Assembly (NCBI RefSeq): GCF_017874425.1
Contig: NZ_JAGGLL010000037.1
Span: 1 to 36,264 of the forward strand
Length of the DNA stretch: 36,264 bases
Direction: 5' to 3'
From: Clostridium punense
GTDB lineage: Bacteria; Bacillota; Clostridia; Clostridiales; Clostridiaceae
Position 1 is the first letter of the stretch. Every line of letters begins with the position of its first letter. Positions 1 through 7,307 of this stretch are shown here, piece by piece. Position numbers and translations under genes: made by a program. The notes below the pieces were generated by a model. It had not been told where the DNA came from and ran no database searches. It saw only the letters and a program-made list of their open reading frames with translations.

Positions 1-1085
1 CTATTAATAACCATATACTTCTTACATTTTTCGCATTTTAAAGGATCTATGCCAAAATATTTTAAAATTCTATACTCCCATTTTCTTAACTTTTTTAGTT
101 CTTCAGCTACCTTTTCATTTATAAGTTTGAAAAACTTATTTTCACATTTATTATTGCTAGAGTATATACCATAATATCTAATCATTCTAAAGTGTTTTTC
201 GGGTATATGAATTATTAACTTTTTAATAAACTCTATGGCATCAAGCTCCACTTCTACCCTCTTTCCATCTTCATGTCTTTCATAGTAAAACCTTACGGTT
301 CTTCCATCATAGCTTATAATCCTTGACTGTGCTATTACAGGTCTTGCAGCATATCGGCCTACATACCTTGCTACAATTTTAGTTGAAGTTATCAGTCCTT
401 TTGCGTATACATAAAAACCTTTGGTTAAAACAGAATATAGCTGATTTTTTAATCTTTTAAATTCTTTAATCCCATTTTTTAAGTTACTACCTAATTTGTC
501 TAAAAGAAGTTTCTGCCACCTATTGCGAAGCATAGCAAAAGGCATAAAGTTAAACTTTTTCCAAGCTGTAATATTACCACTTGCCCCTTCAGTTACTAGT
601 AGATGTACGTGGGGATTCCATTTTAAATCTCTACCGAAGGTATGAATAACAGCAACTATTCCTGGAATAAACTTTTCCTTTTTACTTCGTTCTAAATACC
701 AACTACTAATTGCTTCTGTAGCACATTGTGGTAATAAACTTAACAATCTTCTATCAGCTCTAAAGTATTCTCTCAATTCCTTTGGGATTGTAAAAACCAT
801 ATGCCTATGTGGAATGTTTATTAACTTTGCAATTAAATCCTCTGTCCAATTGTCAATTCTAATTTTCCCACAAGAATTGCAAAATCTACTCTTGCATGTA
901 AATCCTACTCTTTTTGTTTCTCCACATGCTTCGCATTTAAATTCTATAAACCCATTGTTCAACGATCCACAGTTCATCATTTTTTCAACTTCCACAATAA
1001 CATTTTTTCTAATCTTTCCTCTGTATAATTCTTTAAATTTATCCCAATGATCTAAAAATATTTCTTTTATAATAGTTTTCTTCAT
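1..1085 (-). CDS. IS91-family transposase (Y2, HUH), truncated by window edge
   Basis: Rolling-circle-type transposase. The minus frame is open from an ATG at 1085 to the left edge (361 codons), so the C-terminus lies outside the window. Near residues 50-73 there is a Cys-rich zinc-binding region (CEACG, CKSRFCNSCG). Near residue 158 the sequence NPHVHLL gives the HUH metal-binding motif. Near residue 240 RYVGRYAARP supplies two tyrosines spaced Y-x3-Y, the catalytic pair of IS91-type enzymes. A further Cys pair (CEKCKKY) sits near the visible end. In this family the tyrosines nick and join single-stranded DNA without making target duplications. No frameshift or stop is visible, so the copy could be intact. 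The element ends cannot be placed; a small hairpin at 1196-1211 may belong to the upstream end. The family call is confident, the subgroup is not. Confidence 0.88.
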   Translation of the reverse strand, partial: MKKTIIKEIFLDHWDKFKELYRGKIRKNVIVEVEKMMNCGSLNNGFIEFKCEACGETKRVGFTCKSRFCNSCGKIRIDNWTEDLIAKLINIPHRHMVFTIPKELREYFRADRRLLSLLPQCATEAISSWYLERSKKEKFIPGIVAVIHTFGRDLKWNPHVHLLVTEGASGNITAWKKFNFMPFAMLRNRWQKLLLDKLGSNLKNGIKEFKRLKNQLYSVLTKGFYVYAKGLITSTKIVARYVGRYAARPVIAQSRIISYDGRTVRFYYERHEDGKRVEVELDAIEFIKKLIIHIPEKHFRMIRYYGIYSSNNKCENKFFKLINEKVAEELKKLRKWEYRILKYFGIDPLKCEKCKKYMVIN

Positions 1086-1195
1086 TCAAAATCATCCTTG
1101 TTTTTTAAATAAATTATACAAAACTTTACCCAAAATGTTTATGGTACTTTTTTACATACATTCTGAAACCCTTCAATTCCAAGGCCTTCCAGGCA

Positions 1196-1211
1196 TTTTG
1201 CTAGCGCAAAA
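1196..1211. repeat. Short hairpin upstream of the IS91-type transposase
   Basis: TTTTGC-TAGC-GCAAAA is a perfect 6-bp stem with a 4-nt loop in the non-coding 1086-1236 stretch, close to an AAGGCCTT palindrome at 1181-1188. IS91-like elements carry hairpins near their ends, so this could mark the upstream terminus. I cannot define the boundary without a second copy. Confidence 0.3.
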
Positions 1212-1236
1212 AAAGTTGAAATTCCTATATAATAAC

Positions 1237-1272
1237 AAAAAACATATAACCTAAAATTTAGATCATATGTTT
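1237..1272 (-). terminator. Putative intrinsic terminator of the 1346-2589 gene pair
   Basis: On the minus strand AAACATAT pairs with ATATGTTT around an inner CTAAA/TTTAG stem, followed by a T-rich run. It lies about 75 nt after the stop of the HExxH gene. The stem is AT-rich, so strength is uncertain. Confidence 0.5.
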
Positions 1273-1345
1273 ATCTTAAAATTCTTTACTTTTTCATTTA
1301 TATTTTCTATAAAACCTTCTAAATTGATACATCATAGTTTTACAG

Positions 1346-2143
1346 CTAACTTAGACTAAACATGAACATAAAAAGTTCTTTTAAATTATTCTGTAGATTA
1401 CCATTGTTACTTAGTAATAAATCTATATATGCACTCCCTAAGGTATAGAAACATTCCCTGCTCAATGGTAAGGTCACTTCTAGTGAATTAGATTCCACTA
1501 AGAATTTTTTTCTAACTAAGTTTTCTACATACCTAGCAAATCCTTCTTTATATTGTTGCCATATCATATATTCATAGTCTACATCCTTTAGATAGTCCTT
1601 CATGCCCTTATAATAGTTGAGTACTTTTCTATAATCATTATTTTTAAGATTTTCACACAGTTTTAGTGTTTGCTCTATAAATTTCTTATCTTCATATGGA
1701 AATGGATGAGTTATTTCCCATGTATAATTTTTCTCTTCTTTTGCTCTTTTTGATAGGATTAAATTTCCCCTAATTTCTTGCTCATCATTAATCCATTGAA
1801 AGCAGTGTACAAACTCATGAAATATAAACATATATCCCTCAATGCTGTTAAAAGCATCCTGAGAAATTACAGCACTAGCCTTCATATCATAAAACTCTAA
1901 TGGAAAAGAAGCTAATACCTTATTTGGTAGTGTGATACTCGATCGATTCTCTAAGACAAATTCATACTTCCTACCTAATTCATCTAAATCAAATACATAA
2001 AAAATATTGTTTCTAACTACTGCTACTGGATATAAGTTGTTCAAAGAATGGTGTACCTCTTTGGCTGTCTTGTGTAATTCACAAAGTTTATCTAATGATT
2101 GCAAACAATTTTCTATAAATTTTTTCTTATCATGTAATTCCAC
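1346..2143 (-). CDS. Hypothetical protein with HExxH metallopeptidase-like motif
   Basis: 265 residues, no signal peptide or membrane segment seen, so probably cytoplasmic. Residues 109-113 read HEFVH, the zinc-binding HExxH signature. A glutamate in YKEGFARYVEN (around residue 200) about 87 residues later is a candidate third ligand, as in gluzincin-type peptidases, where it often sits in a helix starting ExxxR/Y. No specific family is recognised, and the function beyond possible zinc peptidase is unknown. The start is GTG at 2143, 8 nt after a GGGGGAG Shine-Dalgarno. The upstream gene's TAG stop shares one base with this GTG, so the two genes are translationally coupled. A terminator follows at 1237-1272. 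A structural helix containing HExxH by chance is the main alternative, but the FHEFVHCFQW context looks like a real active-site helix. Confidence 0.65.
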   Translation of the reverse strand: MELHDKKKFIENCLQSLDKLCELHKTAKEVHHSLNNLYPVAVVRNNIFYVFDLDELGRKYEFVLENRSSITLPNKVLASFPLEFYDMKASAVISQDAFNSIEGYMFIFHEFVHCFQWINDEQEIRGNLILSKRAKEEKNYTWEITHPFPYEDKKFIEQTLKLCENLKNNDYRKVLNYYKGMKDYLKDVDYEYMIWQQYKEGFARYVENLVRKKFLVESNSLEVTLPLSRECFYTLGSAYIDLLLSNNGNLQNNLKELFMFMFSLS

Positions 2144-2589
2144 TATACTTTCTCCCCCTTTAACTTTATATCCATATCCTTTTCAATTCCCTCTGCACTA
2201 CACCTTAGCTTATAGAAATACTTCACTATATCCTCTTCATTGTCTATACTTTCCTTCATGTTGATTAAAGTTCTTTTTCCAACTCTTCTATCTAATACAA
2301 CTAAAATTTTCAAAAGAGGGTTTTGAGTTTGTAAGCACTCTTCTATAGGAGTATTAAAGTAACTCCATGCTGTATCTATAAATTCTACCTGAGAGTACGT
2401 TCCTTCTACGGGTGCTCTATAATAATCTCTTTTTAATGTACACATGCTATAGACTTCTTTTCCATCTACAGTAATATAAGCTCGTCCTATTCCATCATGC
2501 ATTCTATAATTTGAACAAAAATATTCTACCCTTGACTTTAAAGAATCGCATAGAAAACTTTCCAATCGTTTTTTAGTCTTGCTCCACAT
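2143..2589 (-). CDS. SF0329-like small protein
   Basis: 148 residues, soluble. The N-terminus (WSKTKKRLESFLCDSLKSRV, then YRMHDGIGRAYITVDGKEVY) resembles the SF0329 family of uncharacterised bacterial proteins, which start with the same W-S-K-x-K-K...FLCDSLK pattern and a ...G(R)xxITVDGK strand. The biochemical role of that family is unknown to me. It is the first gene of a two-gene unit: its TAG stop overlaps the GTG start of the HExxH protein by one base. The region upstream, 2590-2835, is non-coding and shared with the divergent DeoR-type gene; I did not find a convincing minus-strand promoter there. Confidence 0.62.
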   Translation of the reverse strand: MWSKTKKRLESFLCDSLKSRVEYFCSNYRMHDGIGRAYITVDGKEVYSMCTLKRDYYRAPVEGTYSQVEFIDTAWSYFNTPIEECLQTQNPLLKILVVLDRRVGKRTLINMKESIDNEEDIVKYFYKLRCSAEGIEKDMDIKLKGEKV

Positions 2590-2758
2590 ATATTTTATTC
2601 ATCTCCTTATATGGCCTTCTGATAATTTAATCAATTCCACTTTTATTAATATACTCCTGTAAGAAATTATAAATTCAGAACAATTTATAAAATTTAATGT
2701 TTTTTAATACTTTTTTCATGTTTGTTAATGTTTATTTAACTTTATTCCCAATTCGTTC

Positions 2759-2787
2759 TTGCAATTCATGAATAACCATGATATACT
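2759..2787 (+). promoter_or_regulatory. SigA-type promoter for the DeoR-type gene
   Basis: TTGCAA at 2759-2764 and TATACT at 2782-2787 are separated by exactly 17 nt and are close to the vegetative consensus. The expected start near 2794 lies upstream of the MITE-like element, so the transcript would run through that element before reaching the gene at 3032. Confidence 0.65.
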
Positions 2788-2835
2788 ATTAATAAGGATG
2801 AATCACAGTGCACAATGAATTATCTTTAATTATTA

Positions 2836-3012
2836 AGGCATCTGAAAATAAATAACAAGTCAAAGATGTAAAGGATATTTTGAGTTCACAAGCAAGCTTG
2901 TGCCGACAAGTAAACAGGTTCTGCAGATAGTAGAGCTATCTAAGGGTTCTGTTGACGCAGTATAACGCAAAATAGCCGAGCATACAGACTTATTTATTTT
3001 TTGAAGATGCCT
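2836..3012. mobile_element. MITE-like element, full-length copy (about 177 bp)
   Basis: The ends are inverted: AGGCATCT followed by an AAAATAAATAA-type core and AAGTC on the left (2836-2862), and the complementary GACTTATTTATT...AGATGCCT on the right (about 2987-3012). The inside has no credible gene but two small hairpins (CACAAG-CAAG-CTTGTG; GATAG...CTATC). Two partial relatives occur at 11343-11390 and 36079-36146. It sits inside the 5' UTR of the DeoR-type gene and ends 4 nt before its GAAGGAG Shine-Dalgarno. A target duplication is not obvious. Confidence 0.72.
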
Positions 3013-3031
3013 AAAGAAGGAGTAAATTTTT

Positions 3032-3808
3032 ATGTTTATTGAAGAAAGGCACCAAGCCATTATAGACATTGTAACTGAAAATGGCAGAATTTCTATTGGA
3101 GAAATTCAGGAAAAATTTAATGTATCCGTTGACTCTGCGAGACGAGACTTAAGAATACTTGAAGAAAAAGGCCTTTTAAAAAGAACCCATGGTGGCGCAA
3201 TTCCTACAAGACAAGTTGCATCAGGTAAGCCACCCAAAACTACAGCAAAGGATATAACCTCTGTTAAAGAAAACTATCTTGCAATAGCTCTAAAAGCTGT
3301 TTCAATGATCAAAGACAACGATGTAGTTTTTATCACTTCAGCAACTCTTGGTTATTTTATGGCGCAAAATTTGCCAAGCGATATCCGTGTTAGAGCTGTA
3401 ACAAACTCCATAATAATTGCTGAAGAGCTGAGAAAGAAGGATAATATATCTGTAATATTTTTAGGTGGAGAAATGGATAGCAAGGGCAACTGTTATGATG
3501 CCTTTGCCGTTGAAATGATTACTAGGTTGAGATTTGATAAATGCTTTATTACTTCTGCTTGTATATCTCCTAAATTTGGTTTATCAATACAAAAATCCGT
3601 AGCAATCACCTTCTGGAATGCGGTTATTGATAGCTCAAAGGAAACCATTGGATTATTTCCTACAGAAAAAATTGGCTTTGAATCAATATTAAGTATTTGT
3701 CCAGCAAATAGATTAGATACCCTAATCACAGATTGGGATGCCTCTGAAGAAGACCTAGCTGCTTTTGATGAACAAGGAATTAATGTAGTAGTCGTAGAAA
3801 AAGAATAA
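3032..3808 (+). CDS. DeoR/GlpR-family transcriptional regulator
   Basis: 258 residues. Residues 1-57 form the DeoR winged helix: an EERHQAIIDIV start, a recognition helix around VSVDSARRDLRILEEKG, and the LLKRTHGGA wing that closes this domain in the family. The rest matches the DeoR effector domain related to sugar-phosphate isomerases, with a TSATLGYFMAQ loop near residue 105 and the G(G)xMD/C...A region around residues 150-165. Members usually repress carbohydrate or nucleoside genes and respond to a phosphorylated sugar; here no sugar operon is adjacent, so the target and ligand are unknown. It stands alone, preceded by GAAGGAG at 3016-3022, transcribed from 2759-2787 across the MITE-like element, and followed by the terminator at 3816. 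Confidence 0.88.
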   Translation: MFIEERHQAIIDIVTENGRISIGEIQEKFNVSVDSARRDLRILEEKGLLKRTHGGAIPTRQVASGKPPKTTAKDITSVKENYLAIALKAVSMIKDNDVVFITSATLGYFMAQNLPSDIRVRAVTNSIIIAEELRKKDNISVIFLGGEMDSKGNCYDAFAVEMITRLRFDKCFITSACISPKFGLSIQKSVAITFWNAVIDSSKETIGLFPTEKIGFESILSICPANRLDTLITDWDASEEDLAAFDEQGINVVVVEKE

Positions 3809-3815
3809 AACTATA

Positions 3816-3832
3816 GGGCAGGTTTCCTGCCC
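3816..3832. terminator. Intrinsic terminator shared by convergent genes
   Basis: GGGCAGG-TTT-CCTGCCC is a perfect 7-bp GC-rich stem between the DeoR-type gene stop (3808) and the GNAT stop (3837). The downstream tracts on both strands are T-rich but broken, so it probably serves both directions. Confidence 0.75.
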
Positions 3833-3836
3833 TTCA

Positions 3837-4403
3837 TTATTTATTTAAAACCTTATCAATTATTGAGTCTTGAAATTCCTCATTTAAAATGTCCATGTAA
3901 ACTTCGTCATACTCATTATTTCCATATATAATTGCTTTTCTTCTTCTTCCAATCTCTTTAAAACCACACTTCTTGCAAGCTTTTATTGCTGGTTCATTGA
4001 AGGAAAAGGTTTCAATCATTATATTTCTTAAATTAAGTACATTAAATCCAAAATCTAATATTAACTTAGTAGCTTCTGAGCCTATACCTTTATTTCTATT
4101 GCTTCTTTCTCCAATAAACATGCCCATAACAGCATTTCTGTTTATATAATTAATTCTCATAAGTCTTCCAATTCCGATAACTTCATCATCTTCTGCTCTC
4201 ACAATGTAAAAGGCATACCCTCTGCTATTATTCATATTTATAAGATATTCCTTTTGCACTTCGTAAGTAATCATATCTGATATATCCCCTGTTCTTATGG
4301 CAACTTCAATATCATTACTCCAGCTAGCTACCTTTTCAGCCTCATTGCCATCTACTGGTGATAAATAGCATCTTTCTCCCACCATCTTTTTTAAATAACT
4401 CAT
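3837..4403 (-). CDS. GNAT N-acetyltransferase, RimJ/RimL-like
   Basis: 188 residues from the ATG at 4403. GNAT enzymes transfer acetyl from acetyl-CoA to an amine. The acetyl-CoA pyrophosphate loop (motif A) is RNKGIGSEATK, preceded by the beta strand NAVMGMFIG and followed by NIMIETFSFNEPAIKACKKCGFKEIGRRR, the typical RimJ/RimL ending, where N-x-x-A-I-x-x-Y/C-x-K-x-G-F is conserved. Such proteins acetylate ribosomal protein N-termini, spermidine or antibiotics; the substrate here cannot be read off. An in-frame TTG lies 9 nt upstream at 4412, but the AGGGGG Shine-Dalgarno is spaced better for the ATG. It converges on the DeoR-type gene. Confidence 0.85.
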   Translation of the reverse strand: MSYLKKMVGERCYLSPVDGNEAEKVASWSNDIEVAIRTGDISDMITYEVQKEYLINMNNSRGYAFYIVRAEDDEVIGIGRLMRINYINRNAVMGMFIGERSNRNKGIGSEATKLILDFGFNVLNLRNIMIETFSFNEPAIKACKKCGFKEIGRRRKAIIYGNNEYDEVYMDILNEEFQDSIIDKVLNK

Positions 4404-4762
4404 TAGTCTCAATCCCCCTGACTGTTCCTTGTGTAAAATTATATTTTCTACACTGAAATATCTATTTACTACTTAAGTACTAGGCTTCTTATCTATGCTC
4501 CTAAAAATGTTAAAGAATAAACTTAAGCATATAGGAATATTGTACCAAAATGTGGATTAACTTGTAAGAACTTTCTGCTTATTTTCAAAGGATTTAAATA
4601 ATTCTTTCATATATATGTACATGCTCTAATATAATAAAAAATAATAAACAGATTATTTTAAGACAAGCTTCTTTATTAAAGAAAATCATACTTTTTAGTT
4701 CTTAAACCCTAAGTAATATTTAATAACTATTACTAGTTACTTTTATAATCTTGTAATTATAA
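4404..4762. other. Intergenic region upstream of modA; inverted repeats
   Basis: No gene seen. TATAAT at 4630-4635 is a possible -10 for the modA transcript, with only a weak -35. TAACTA-TTAC-TAGTTA at 4724-4739 is a perfect 6-bp inverted repeat that could be an operator. Immediately after, 4736-4749 can pair with 4756-4767 (GTTACTT...AAGTAAC) to form an AT-rich hairpin that runs into the structured repeat. Confidence 0.45.
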
Positions 4763-4883
4763 GTAACCAGAGTTAAAACTCAACTTATACATGAGTCCTA
4801 ACCCGGTTCTCTTAAGGCTTTTGGGACATGGACTTCATTGATACTGAATAAATTAAAATTTCACCACGGAAGCCTATAGTTAC
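4763..4883. repeat. Structured repeat, copy 1 (possible leader RNA)
   Basis: The 17-nt core CTTATACATGAGTCCTA (4784-4800) recurs at 14284-14300, and the next 80 nt also align in patches. AAGGCTT (about 4814-4820) can pair with AAGCCT (about 4870-4875); the matching positions of copy 2 differ but can still pair. GTAAC (4763-4767) and GTTAC (4879-4883) can close the whole element. It ends about 20 nt before the modA Shine-Dalgarno. It does not match any riboswitch consensus I know, including the molybdenum-cofactor type. Orientation is undecided. Confidence 0.5.
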
Positions 4884-4914
4884 CTTATAAATAGCAAAAT
4901 TAGGAGGATTAATA

Positions 4915-5700
4915 ATGAAAAAAACACTTAAGATTACCTTTATTCTTTTAGCTTGTACTTGTCTTTATTTTTCAGTGGGATGCAATAATCAAGCTAAGTC
5001 CCAAACTGTAAATTTAAATATATCTGCAGCAGCTAGTTTAAAGGACTCTTTAGAGGAAGTAAAAAAAATATATGAAGCTGAAAATTCTAAGATTTCATTA
5101 ACCATAAACTACGGTTCCTCTGGTGCTCTTCAACAACAAATAGAACATGGAGCAGATGTGGACATGTTTCTATCAGCAGCTCCAAAGCAAATGAATGCAC
5201 TAGAAAACAAAGACCTGCTCCTAAAGGATTCAAGGAAAGATCTTTTGCTGAATGAAATAGTTTTAATTGTTCATAAGGACAACTCTTTCATTTCTTCCTT
5301 TAGTGACTTAACTCTAGACAAAGCTTCACATATAGCCTTAGGAGAACCTAAAAGTGTACCTGTGGGTGAATATGCAGAAGAGGTTCTTAAAAGCTTAGGA
5401 ATCTTAGATGTGATTAAATCTAAGGCTGTGTACGGAAAGGATGTAAAGGAAGTTTTAACTTGGGTGGAGACAGGAAATGCAGATGCTGGTATTGTCTATG
5501 GTACAGATGAAAAAGTATCTACTAAGGTAAAAGTTATTGCCACTGCTTCCTCTGATTCACATAAGCCTGTAACTTATCCAATAGCCATCCTTAAAGCCAG
5601 TAAAAAAACTGATGCTGCCAAGGAATTCATGAATTTTTTAAACTCTGAGAAAGCCAAAAATACTTTTGAGAAATATGGTTTTAAAACAACTTTAAAATAA
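4915..5700 (+). CDS. modA: Molybdate ABC transporter substrate-binding lipoprotein
   Basis: 261 residues. Captures molybdate (and usually tungstate) outside the membrane and delivers it to ModB. The N-terminus is a lipoprotein signal: MKK, a hydrophobic stretch, then the lipobox FSVGC with Cys23 as the lipidated residue. The mature domain opens with LNISAAASLKDSLEEV, the ModA hallmark in which serines bind the oxyanion. GSSGALQQQIEHGADVDMFLSA follows near residue 67, and ALGEPKSVPVGEYAEE and GNADAGIVYGTD later, all standard for ModA. The AGGAGG Shine-Dalgarno at 4902-4907 fixes the ATG at 4915. modB follows 48 nt later; no modC is beside them. The leader carries a structured repeat. Confidence 0.95.
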   Translation: MKKTLKITFILLACTCLYFSVGCNNQAKSQTVNLNISAAASLKDSLEEVKKIYEAENSKISLTINYGSSGALQQQIEHGADVDMFLSAAPKQMNALENKDLLLKDSRKDLLLNEIVLIVHKDNSFISSFSDLTLDKASHIALGEPKSVPVGEYAEEVLKSLGILDVIKSKAVYGKDVKEVLTWVETGNADAGIVYGTDEKVSTKVKVIATASSDSHKPVTYPIAILKASKKTDAAKEFMNFLNSEKAKNTFEKYGFKTTLK

Positions 5701-5748
5701 ACTATTTATGAAATAAATTACTTATAAAATAAATTATAGGAGGGATAC

Positions 5749-6420
5749 TTGTTGAACTTTGAACTTTCCCCTTTGGTAATTTCAGCTAAAACTGCATTTA
5801 CTTCAACTATAATCACTTTCTTTCTAGGTATTTGGGCTGCATGGTTTATGAGAAGTAGGAAGGGTAGATTCAAGGTGATCTTTGACTCAATTTTCACCTT
5901 GCCCATGGTGCTTCCACCTACTGTTCTAGGTTTTTTCCTCCTGCTTATTTTCGGTAAAAATGGTCCTATTGGTAAGGTTTTATTCTCATTCGGAGTAAAA
6001 CTTATATTTTCCTGGCCAGCCACTGTAATTGCTGCAACGGTGGTAGCCTTTCCTTTAATGTATAAAACAACCTTAGGTGCTTTTCAACAAATTGATGATA
6101 ATATTTTAAATGCAGCTAAAAATTTAGGTGCTTCAAATACTAGAATCTTTTGGACTATAACAGTCCCTTTAGCTTTACCTGGAATTGCAGCGGGCACAGT
6201 ACTGGCTTTTGCAAGAGCACTAGGTGAGTTCGGTGCTACCCTAATGATGGCTGGTAATATTCCTGGTAAAACTCAAACAATTCCTGTTGCTATTTTTTTC
6301 GCTGTAGAAAGCGGAGATATGAATACAGCTTTTTCTTGGGTAGCTATTATTTTCTTTATTTCTTTAATAGTAATATTTCTCACAAATTATTGGACAACTC
6401 ATGCAGTAAGAAAAACATAA
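5749..6420 (+). CDS. modB: Molybdate ABC transporter permease
   Basis: 223 residues with about five membrane segments. It forms the transmembrane channel of the molybdate importer. LPMVLPPTVLGFFLLLIFG (residues 51-69) is the ModB signature. The EAA-type cytoplasmic loop that docks the ATPase is present around residues 120-146 (NAAKNLGASNTRIFWTITVP). The start is TTG: either 5749 or the adjacent TTG at 5752, which is better spaced from the AGGAGGG Shine-Dalgarno at 5738-5744. A strong terminator follows directly, so the operon ends without the ModC ATPase; either a fused or distant ATPase serves this permease or the transporter is shared. Confidence 0.93.
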   Translation: MLNFELSPLVISAKTAFTSTIITFFLGIWAAWFMRSRKGRFKVIFDSIFTLPMVLPPTVLGFFLLLIFGKNGPIGKVLFSFGVKLIFSWPATVIAATVVAFPLMYKTTLGAFQQIDDNILNAAKNLGASNTRIFWTITVPLALPGIAAGTVLAFARALGEFGATLMMAGNIPGKTQTIPVAIFFAVESGDMNTAFSWVAIIFFISLIVIFLTNYWTTHAVRKT

Positions 6421-6453
6421 AAATGGAGACATGCTAAAGTGCCTCCATTTTTT
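6421..6453 (+). terminator. Intrinsic terminator after modB
   Basis: AATGGAG...CTCCATT stem with inner CA/TG pairs, followed by a run of T residues (6448-6453), starting right after the modB stop. Confidence 0.85.
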
Positions 6454-6555
6454 AAAATTTATATTTATAGTTTCTATTTATTTCTATCTAATAAGTGACT
6501 ATTAAGCACATCTATAGGTGGTTTGAATTAGTTAGTAAAACAAACTATAGCAACT

Positions 6556-7284
6556 CTACACTTCGTACTTTGGTGGTAAAGCTCTCTTGTGCTTATTATA
6601 CTGATTTTTTAGCCTTATTTTTTCATCTATTTCCTCATCTCCACAGGTGCCATTTTCTATATATTCATTGATTTGCTTATAGGTGAAGCCTAGCTTTTCT
6701 TCATCTGATTTTCCGCTTAATCCATCACTTGGAGTTTTGTGAACTAAATCCTCAGGTAAGCCAAAATAATCTCCAATAGCTACAACTTCCTCTGTAGTTA
6801 AATCTCCAATTGGGTTAAAATCATAGGCACTATCTCCCCATTTTGTTGTATACCCTACAAAGGCTTCTGATTTATTTCCTGTACCACATACTCTGTAGTG
6901 AAGGTTTGCAGCAATGGCATACACAGTAGTCATTCTAAGCCTTGGTGGAATATTAATTCTAGCATCCTCTGATAAATCTTCTCCAATTTCTTCTAATAAT
7001 CCTTTATAGGCTTTTTCTATATTAACTACTTTATAATTAATTCCTAGAAGCTCAACAACTCTTAAGCTATCACCGATATCCTTCTGCTCTCCATTAGGTA
7101 TTAAAACCCCAAATACCCTTTCTTTACCTAAAGCCTCAACTAATAGTTTAGCTACAATAGTGCTGTCCTTTCCTCCACTAACTCCAATTACAGCTCCTTT
7201 AGCACTAGGCTGTGCTTTAAAATAATCCCTTATCCAAGCTATAATTTCTTCACATATCTTTTCTGCATTAAAACCTTTCCTCAA
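6556..7284 (-). CDS. nadE: Ammonia-dependent NAD+ synthetase
   Basis: 242 residues. Amidates nicotinate adenine dinucleotide to NAD+ with ATP and ammonia. The ATP pyrophosphatase P-loop SGGKDS is at residues 36-41. The C-terminal half has GTGNKSEAFVGYTTKWGD and DFNPIGDLTTEEV, the NaAD-binding and dimer segments of NadE, and ends with HKRALPPKYE, typical of bacterial NadE. There is no nitrilase domain, so it uses free ammonia rather than glutamine. The start is TTG at 7284, 6 nt after AAGGAGGAG. It is the last gene of the nrtR-prs-pncA-nadV-nadE block, 23 nt after nadV. The 6454-6555 stretch downstream has no clear terminator. Confidence 0.94.
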   Translation of the reverse strand: MRKGFNAEKICEEIIAWIRDYFKAQPSAKGAVIGVSGGKDSTIVAKLLVEALGKERVFGVLIPNGEQKDIGDSLRVVELLGINYKVVNIEKAYKGLLEEIGEDLSEDARINIPPRLRMTTVYAIAANLHYRVCGTGNKSEAFVGYTTKWGDSAYDFNPIGDLTTEEVVAIGDYFGLPEDLVHKTPSDGLSGKSDEEKLGFTYKQINEYIENGTCGDEEIDEKIRLKNQYNKHKRALPPKYEV

Positions 7285-7307
7285 TTTTTTCTCCTCCTTA
7301 TATACCC

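Noticed and set aside
814..1050. Open frame of 78 codons on the plus strand
   Set aside because: It lies antisense inside the IS91-type transposase, has no ribosome site and no recognisable motif.
2860..3069. Minus-strand open frame of 69 codons
   Set aside because: It falls almost entirely inside the MITE-like element and overlaps the DeoR-type gene start; the sequence looks random.
4763..4883. Molybdenum-cofactor riboswitch in front of modA
   Set aside because: The sequence does not show the conserved Moco-RNA elements I know, and a second copy stands before unrelated Bce genes in the opposite orientation.
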